From: UBA3263 sp964586765
GTDB lineage: Bacteria > Bacteroidota > Bacteroidia > Bacteroidales > Muribaculaceae
Length of the DNA: 10,581 nucleotides
Reading direction: 5' to 3'
Assembly (NCBI GenBank): GCA_964586765.1
Contig: CAZPHN010000056.1
Span: 1-10,581, forward strand
Numbering within the stretch: the stretch's first letter is position 1; each line of letters starts with the position of its first letter. The position numbers were made by a program, and so were the translations under genes. A model generated the notes under the pieces. It had not been told where the DNA came from and did no database searches. It saw only the letters and a program-made list of their open reading frames with translations. Positions 7,032 to 10,581 of this stretch are shown here, one piece after another.

Positions 7032-7037
7032 TACAAA

Positions 7038-7077
7038 AAATAACGAGGAGCGACTTTTTTGCCACTCCTCGTTATTT
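7038..7077. terminator. Bidirectional Rho-independent terminator between convergent genes
   Basis: A 13-pair stem (7038-7050 with 7065-7077), whose core is AACGAGGAG with CTCCTCGTT, encloses a 14-base T-rich loop. A T-rich tail follows on the plus strand (GTTATTTTTATT) and a T-run on the minus strand (complement of the A-run ending at 7040). It lies between the end of the efflux operon (7031) and the end of the convergent peroxiredoxin gene (7084), so it can end both transcripts. Confidence 0.88.
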
Positions 7078-7083
7078 TTATTA

Positions 7084-7542
7084 TCAACCTTGAAGAATCT
7101 GAGCCGCGTGAGCCGATGTTTTAATCTGCTTCGGAAGAATAACGCGCGTAATCTTTCCTTCCGGGTCAATTATGAACGTCGTGCGGAAAGTTCCCATATA
7201 TTTGCGTCCGTACATTGACTTTTCGCCCCAGACTCCAAAAGCCTCCAGCAGCTTATGGTCCGGATCAGCAATTAAAGGGAAAGGAAGCGAATTTTTCTCA
7301 ATAAACTTTTTGTGCGAGTCAGCCGAATCACCACTTACTCCTATAACCTGATACCCGGCATCGAGTAACTCATGATAATTATCGCGCAAGTTGCACGCCT
7401 GCGCGGTACACCCGGATGTCATGTCCTTCGGATAAAAATAAAGTGCGATAGACTTCCCGGGATAGTCACTGCGCTTCACAACATTTCCATTTTGGTCAGT
7501 ACCTAACACATCAGGCACAATATCTCCTACATTATAGCTCAT
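7084..7542 (-). CDS. bcp: Thioredoxin-dependent peroxiredoxin, BCP/PrxQ family
   Basis: This 152-residue cytoplasmic enzyme reduces hydrogen peroxide and organic hydroperoxides with electrons from thioredoxin. The active-site segment YPKDMTSGCTAQAC places the peroxidatic Cys at residue 45, with Pro38 and Thr42 of the Prx motif, and a resolving Cys at residue 50, the CxxxxC spacing of the alpha-2 type PrxQ/BCP enzymes. Arg120 in GTFRTTFIID fits the conserved active-site Arg. Length is normal for the family, with no signal peptide. ATG at 7542 follows a good promoter by about 30 bases. The gene is convergent with the efflux operon and unlikely to be functionally tied to it. Confidence 0.95.
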   Translation of the reverse strand: MSYNVGDIVPDVLGTDQNGNVVKRSDYPGKSIALYFYPKDMTSGCTAQACNLRDNYHELLDAGYQVIGVSGDSADSHKKFIEKNSLPFPLIADPDHKLLEAFGVWGEKSMYGRKYMGTFRTTFIIDPEGKITRVILPKQIKTSAHAAQILQG

Positions 7543-7570
7543 AAATCAACAAAATTATAAAATTACTGCG

Positions 7571-7602
7571 CAAAAATAACGAAACTTTACAAAATATGCA
7601 AA
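7571..7602 (-). promoter_or_regulatory. Promoter of the peroxiredoxin gene
   Basis: On the minus strand TTTG (7602-7599) is separated by 20 bases from TATTTTTG (7578-7571), an exact match to the Bacteroidetes TAnnTTTG -7 element with ideal spacing. A start at about 7563-7566 would give a leader of roughly 20-25 bases before the ATG at 7542. It lies in the 87-base gap after the barrel-protein gene, so the peroxiredoxin can be transcribed independently. I see no terminator hairpin in that gap, so read-through from the upstream gene is also possible. Confidence 0.72.
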
Positions 7603-7629
7603 ATTCAGACATGGTGGAAATAGACTCAT

Positions 7630-10482
7630 CTATTTGCGGGGTTTGATATCGAGTCGATATGTCAGGCTAAGGACCGCATATGCAGGGATAGTATTGTATC
7701 GGGTTTCGGTACGACCTTGGGCATCAACATACTGCCGCACATTTGGCAGCTGGTGGAGGATGTCAAATCCGGTCGCCTTAACCAGAAACTCCTTGCTGCG
7801 CCCAAAAGCCTTCGATAGAGTCATGTTCCATACCCAGTCGGTCGTATTTAGCGCGGCATCCTCATATCCGCGGCGGCAGTTTGCCATAAGGTCAGTCTGT
7901 AGGTCAATGCCCCATATCGTAGGAGTGGCTGCCGATATTCCATAATTTATGTCCATATAGCTGAACGGCATGAATATATCGGTAAGACTTATGGCTTTGG
8001 TCCATTGGAATTGCACTTTCGCTCCGAGGTTAAGCGGACCAAACGATGCCTTTGCCTGCAACTCATCCCATATGCGCCAGTTGTTTACCTTGTTTATATT
8101 GAGGATTTCACTTGCCGATGAGTAGTCTGCACTCCTTTGAAGAGTACCCGTCAGGTTATTGGAAATGAAGATTCTGTCTCTTGAATCGACGTATCGTGAA
8201 TATTCAGCGGAAGCTGAGGTTATGAAATTGCCCTCTATGTTCCGTGGCATTATTGTAAATACGCCGGTCGTTCTGTTATAGAATTGAGCCGATGTTATGG
8301 CGTTGTATGTCCGGTCGTATGTTGCTGAAAGGTTAACGTGCCGGTTATGGCGATTACGATAGAAATTGTAATATATGTTGCTGACGAAATCTGTTGATTT
8401 CTTTAGGTTGGCGTTGCCCTGATATAGCTTCATGGGGTTAGCGGAATCAAGTATGGGTAACATCCGGAGCATTGATGGTGGGTTCTGGTCAAGTCGTAGC
8501 TTGAAACCACAGCTATGTCCGTCGGATTCGTTGCCGAAACGTCCTGAAAGCCGGGCGCGCAGAATGTAGTCGTCGCGCTGTAGGGCATTGGTTATCGTTC
8601 GTTCATCGCGAATATTGCGGTGCTGGAACTCATTTCTTACAGATGCCTGAAGATAGAACGGCTCCTGTATAACATACGTTAATGTTACGGTATGATTATC
8701 CATCCATTCCCGGGTATGATATGAGTTTTGAAAATCAAGGACCCAGAAATCTTCCACATCCGTAAGCTCCTGCTTGTTATGTTCCATAAGCTTTCTCTTG
8801 CCCGACTGATATGTATGGTCATATGAATAGCTTATATTTCCCCACATCATTATGTCGTTATCAAAGCGGGGAGAAAAATCAACGGGAGTGACCGTAGCAC
8901 CGAAATTATAACTATATGACGGTAGCGAGGACTTTTGGATTAAATCAATATCTTTGTTACCTCCAATGGGGTAAATTACCCGGTCTTTATCCTCCGTATT
9001 CCGGTGTGATGAATTATAATCGCCTCTTACCGACATGGTTATTCCCTTCAATTGCGGAATGAAGCGTTTGCCGTAACGCATATCAATTTCCATTGCGGCA
9101 TTGAAGTTGTCTGCTTTTCCCCAGCCTGACTGATGACGCGAATATGTCTGAACGCCGTCTTTGTCACTGAGGATATGGTTCGACTCTGTATCGGAGGTGT
9201 TATGGTTATATCCCGCTTTCGGGCGTATTGTTATACCGAAATATTTCCAATACTTTCGAAAGGAGCCTTTCCAATTTATGTCCGTAGAGTTCAGATTGGT
9301 AGAGTTACCACCTTTGGAAAGAGTGTTGCCTTCTTCGAAATATGTTTCGTTGAGAGTGCTGCTTTTCGTCAGTAAATTGCGTCTTGTTGCAGTCAGTGCG
9401 GTCGAAACATTCATATTCGCCTCTTTATAATCTCGGGTAAAATCTATGCCCGCGCTTTTAACAGTCTGCCGACCGGAAGCAATATCCGTACGGCTCCATT
9501 CCCCGCGGCTTCCCGGCTGTTGCTCAGCGTTCAGGTTATTGGCGTTGGCGTAAATTGCCAGCGATGATACCGGCGAGAACCTCATCGCAAAGATTCGGGC
9601 CAACCATTTAGCACTGTTTTCGCTACCCAGTCCGGCTCCGCCTCCAATCTCATAATTGGAAATCAGACCCTTGGCATATTCACGTTTAAGGTTTACATCC
9701 ATTACCAGAGGATCCGTTTCTGTAGCTTTCCTGTTATCATCCTCGCCGTCAAGAAGTCGTTGTGCTTTATTATAAACTTTGATATTGTTGACGGTATATG
9801 CAGGAAGATTGGCTAATGCTACTTTCGGGTCGCCTTTGAAGAAATCGCGACCGTTTACGAGCAGTTCACTGACAAATTTTCCGTTTACGGTAATTCTTCC
9901 GCTTTCGCTAAGGGTTGCACCCGGTAACATCCGAATCAGATTGTCAAGCATCGACCCTTCCGATAGCTGAAATGCATCCGCATTATAGACAATAGTATCC
10001 CCTTTCACTACCATTTTTACCTTTGAGGCAACGACTGAGATTTCATTAAGTTCCTTAGTCTTAGGCGCAGGAAATATTTCTATTGGCTTTATAAAACCAA
10101 TAGAACCACCGCGGGAAGGTTGCTTCGATAAAGTAAGTGGTATGTATTTATCTGCCTCAATTATAATATTGTATATAGAGCTGTATGGAACATCCATACG
10201 GTAGCTATATCGTTCCCATAATCCCGCCGACGTCATTTCCGATTCATATCTCAAAGGAATCGAATCACATAATACCTTTCCGATTGAGTCGGAAACAGAT
10301 ACTTTGGCATCTTTGACTTGCTCGCCCGTAATTCCATTCACTACGCCCTTGGATATATAAACGGTTACACTGTCAGTCTGATTTTGAGCATTTACCCTTA
10401 ATATAGCCGCAAGCAATATGATGATAAATGACAGCCGGCAAAACATGCTGTGGAAGAAATGAAATGAGTTAAATGTCAACAT
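7630..10482 (-). CDS. Outer-membrane beta-barrel protein, TonB-receptor-like
   Basis: This 950-residue protein resembles the Bacteroidetes outer-membrane beta-barrel family related to TonB-dependent receptors. It has a signal peptide ending near RVNA|Q (residue 32), an N-terminal carboxypeptidase-regulatory-like beta domain (about 40-137), a plug-like region (about 145-245, with LDNLIRMLPGATLSESGRITVNG and LLVNGRDFF), then a long series of alternating aromatic strands with polar loops to the C terminus. It probably sits in the outer membrane and may import a ligand or act in envelope export; the ligand is unknown. No SusD partner or TonB gene adjoins it. ATG at 10482 gives an unusually long pre-hydrophobic stretch; Met13 (codon 10446-10444, MFCRLSFIIILLAA) gives a more typical signal peptide and may be the true start. 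No convincing promoter is seen. Confidence 0.85.
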   Translation of the reverse strand: MLTFNSFHFFHSMFCRLSFIIILLAAILRVNAQNQTDSVTVYISKGVVNGITGEQVKDAKVSVSDSIGKVLCDSIPLRYESEMTSAGLWERYSYRMDVPYSSIYNIIIEADKYIPLTLSKQPSRGGSIGFIKPIEIFPAPKTKELNEISVVASKVKMVVKGDTIVYNADAFQLSEGSMLDNLIRMLPGATLSESGRITVNGKFVSELLVNGRDFFKGDPKVALANLPAYTVNNIKVYNKAQRLLDGEDDNRKATETDPLVMDVNLKREYAKGLISNYEIGGGAGLGSENSAKWLARIFAMRFSPVSSLAIYANANNLNAEQQPGSRGEWSRTDIASGRQTVKSAGIDFTRDYKEANMNVSTALTATRRNLLTKSSTLNETYFEEGNTLSKGGNSTNLNSTDINWKGSFRKYWKYFGITIRPKAGYNHNTSDTESNHILSDKDGVQTYSRHQSGWGKADNFNAAMEIDMRYGKRFIPQLKGITMSVRGDYNSSHRNTEDKDRVIYPIGGNKDIDLIQKSSLPSYSYNFGATVTPVDFSPRFDNDIMMWGNISYSYDHTYQSGKRKLMEHNKQELTDVEDFWVLDFQNSYHTREWMDNHTVTLTYVIQEPFYLQASVRNEFQHRNIRDERTITNALQRDDYILRARLSGRFGNESDGHSCGFKLRLDQNPPSMLRMLPILDSANPMKLYQGNANLKKSTDFVSNIYYNFYRNRHNRHVNLSATYDRTYNAITSAQFYNRTTGVFTIMPRNIEGNFITSASAEYSRYVDSRDRIFISNNLTGTLQRSADYSSASEILNINKVNNWRIWDELQAKASFGPLNLGAKVQFQWTKAISLTDIFMPFSYMDINYGISAATPTIWGIDLQTDLMANCRRGYEDAALNTTDWVWNMTLSKAFGRSKEFLVKATGFDILHQLPNVRQYVDAQGRTETRYNTIPAYAVLSLTYRLDIKPRK

Positions 10483-10507
10483 GGCTAAGGGTCATGTATA
10501 GGATAAA

Positions 10508-10542
10508 TAAAAAAAGCGGCTGTGTCGGTTGACACAGCCGCT
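10508..10542 (-). terminator. Rho-independent terminator after the 5S rRNA
   Basis: On the minus strand a perfect 12-pair stem, AGCGGCTGTGTC (10542-10531) with GACACAGCCGCT (10526-10515), closes a four-base AACC loop and runs straight into a T-run (10515 down to 10508). It begins about 8 bases after the predicted 5S rRNA 3' end, so it should end the ribosomal RNA operon. The barrel-protein gene starts only about 25 bases beyond it. Confidence 0.93.
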
Positions 10543-10549
10543 GAGGGAA

Positions 10550-10581
10550 GGGGCGGTTACCTACTCTCCCGCTTTCGCAGT
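10550..10581 (-). rRNA. 5S ribosomal RNA, 3' end only (partial)
   Basis: The minus strand from the right edge begins ACTGCGAAAGCGGGAGAGTA and continues GGTAACCGCCC. This matches the conserved 3' part of bacterial 5S rRNA (GGTACTGCGAAAG...GGGAGAGTAGG...CCGCC), with the last bases belonging to the closing helix. The rest of the gene, and by the usual order the 23S and 16S genes, lie beyond the right edge. The exact 3' end may differ by a base or two. Confidence 0.9.

Noticed and set aside
7543..7629. Terminator between the barrel gene and the peroxiredoxin gene
   Set aside because: I see no stable hairpin with a T-run in these 87 bases, only the peroxiredoxin promoter.

Overview
The window most likely comes from a gut member of the Bacteroidales, perhaps of the Muribaculaceae type; that placement is an inference. 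The evidence is mixed GC content, Bacteroidetes-style promoters (TTTG, about 20 bases, then TAnnTTTG or a close variant), starts without clear Shine-Dalgarno sequences, a 5S rRNA 3' end of Bacteroidetes character, and a large TonB-receptor-like outer-membrane barrel protein.

Layout. Bases 1-34 may be the last codons of a gene lying mostly off the left edge. Bases 35-541 hold no credible gene. They contain a possible minus-strand promoter with foldable sequence in front of it, a cluster of three GC-rich hairpins (335-435), and the promoter and probable operator of the next operon. Bases 542-7031 are one tightly packed seven-gene plus-strand operon: TetR-type regulator, TolC-type outer-membrane channel, lipoprotein HlyD/YbhG-type adaptor, two ABC ATPases and two ABC-2 permeases. 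All six junctions overlap, by 4, 4, 4, 23, 8 and 1 bases. A bidirectional terminator (7038-7077) separates the operon from minus-strand genes: a BCP/PrxQ peroxiredoxin with its own promoter, a 950-residue outer-membrane barrel protein, and, past a strong terminator, the 3' end of a 5S rRNA whose rRNA operon lies beyond the right edge.

How the genes work together. The operon encodes a complete envelope-spanning exporter. The two ATPases and two permeases form the inner-membrane pump, the lipoprotein adaptor bridges the periplasm, and the TolC-like protein forms the exit duct. The TetR-type protein probably represses the operon through TTGTTA half-sites next to its start. The gene set resembles Escherichia coli cecR-ybhGFSR, but it carries its own TolC-like gene and has two separate ATPases instead of the fused YbhF. 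The substrate cannot be read from sequence.

The most interesting observation is the complementary degeneration of the two ATPases. The first has lost the Q-loop Gln and H-loop His but keeps LSGGM. The second has intact nucleotide-contact motifs but a degenerate LPPGM signature. Together they predict one working and one dead ATP site in an obligate heterodimer. I found no clear evidence of a wholly new system; the non-coding elements at the left are the least explained part.
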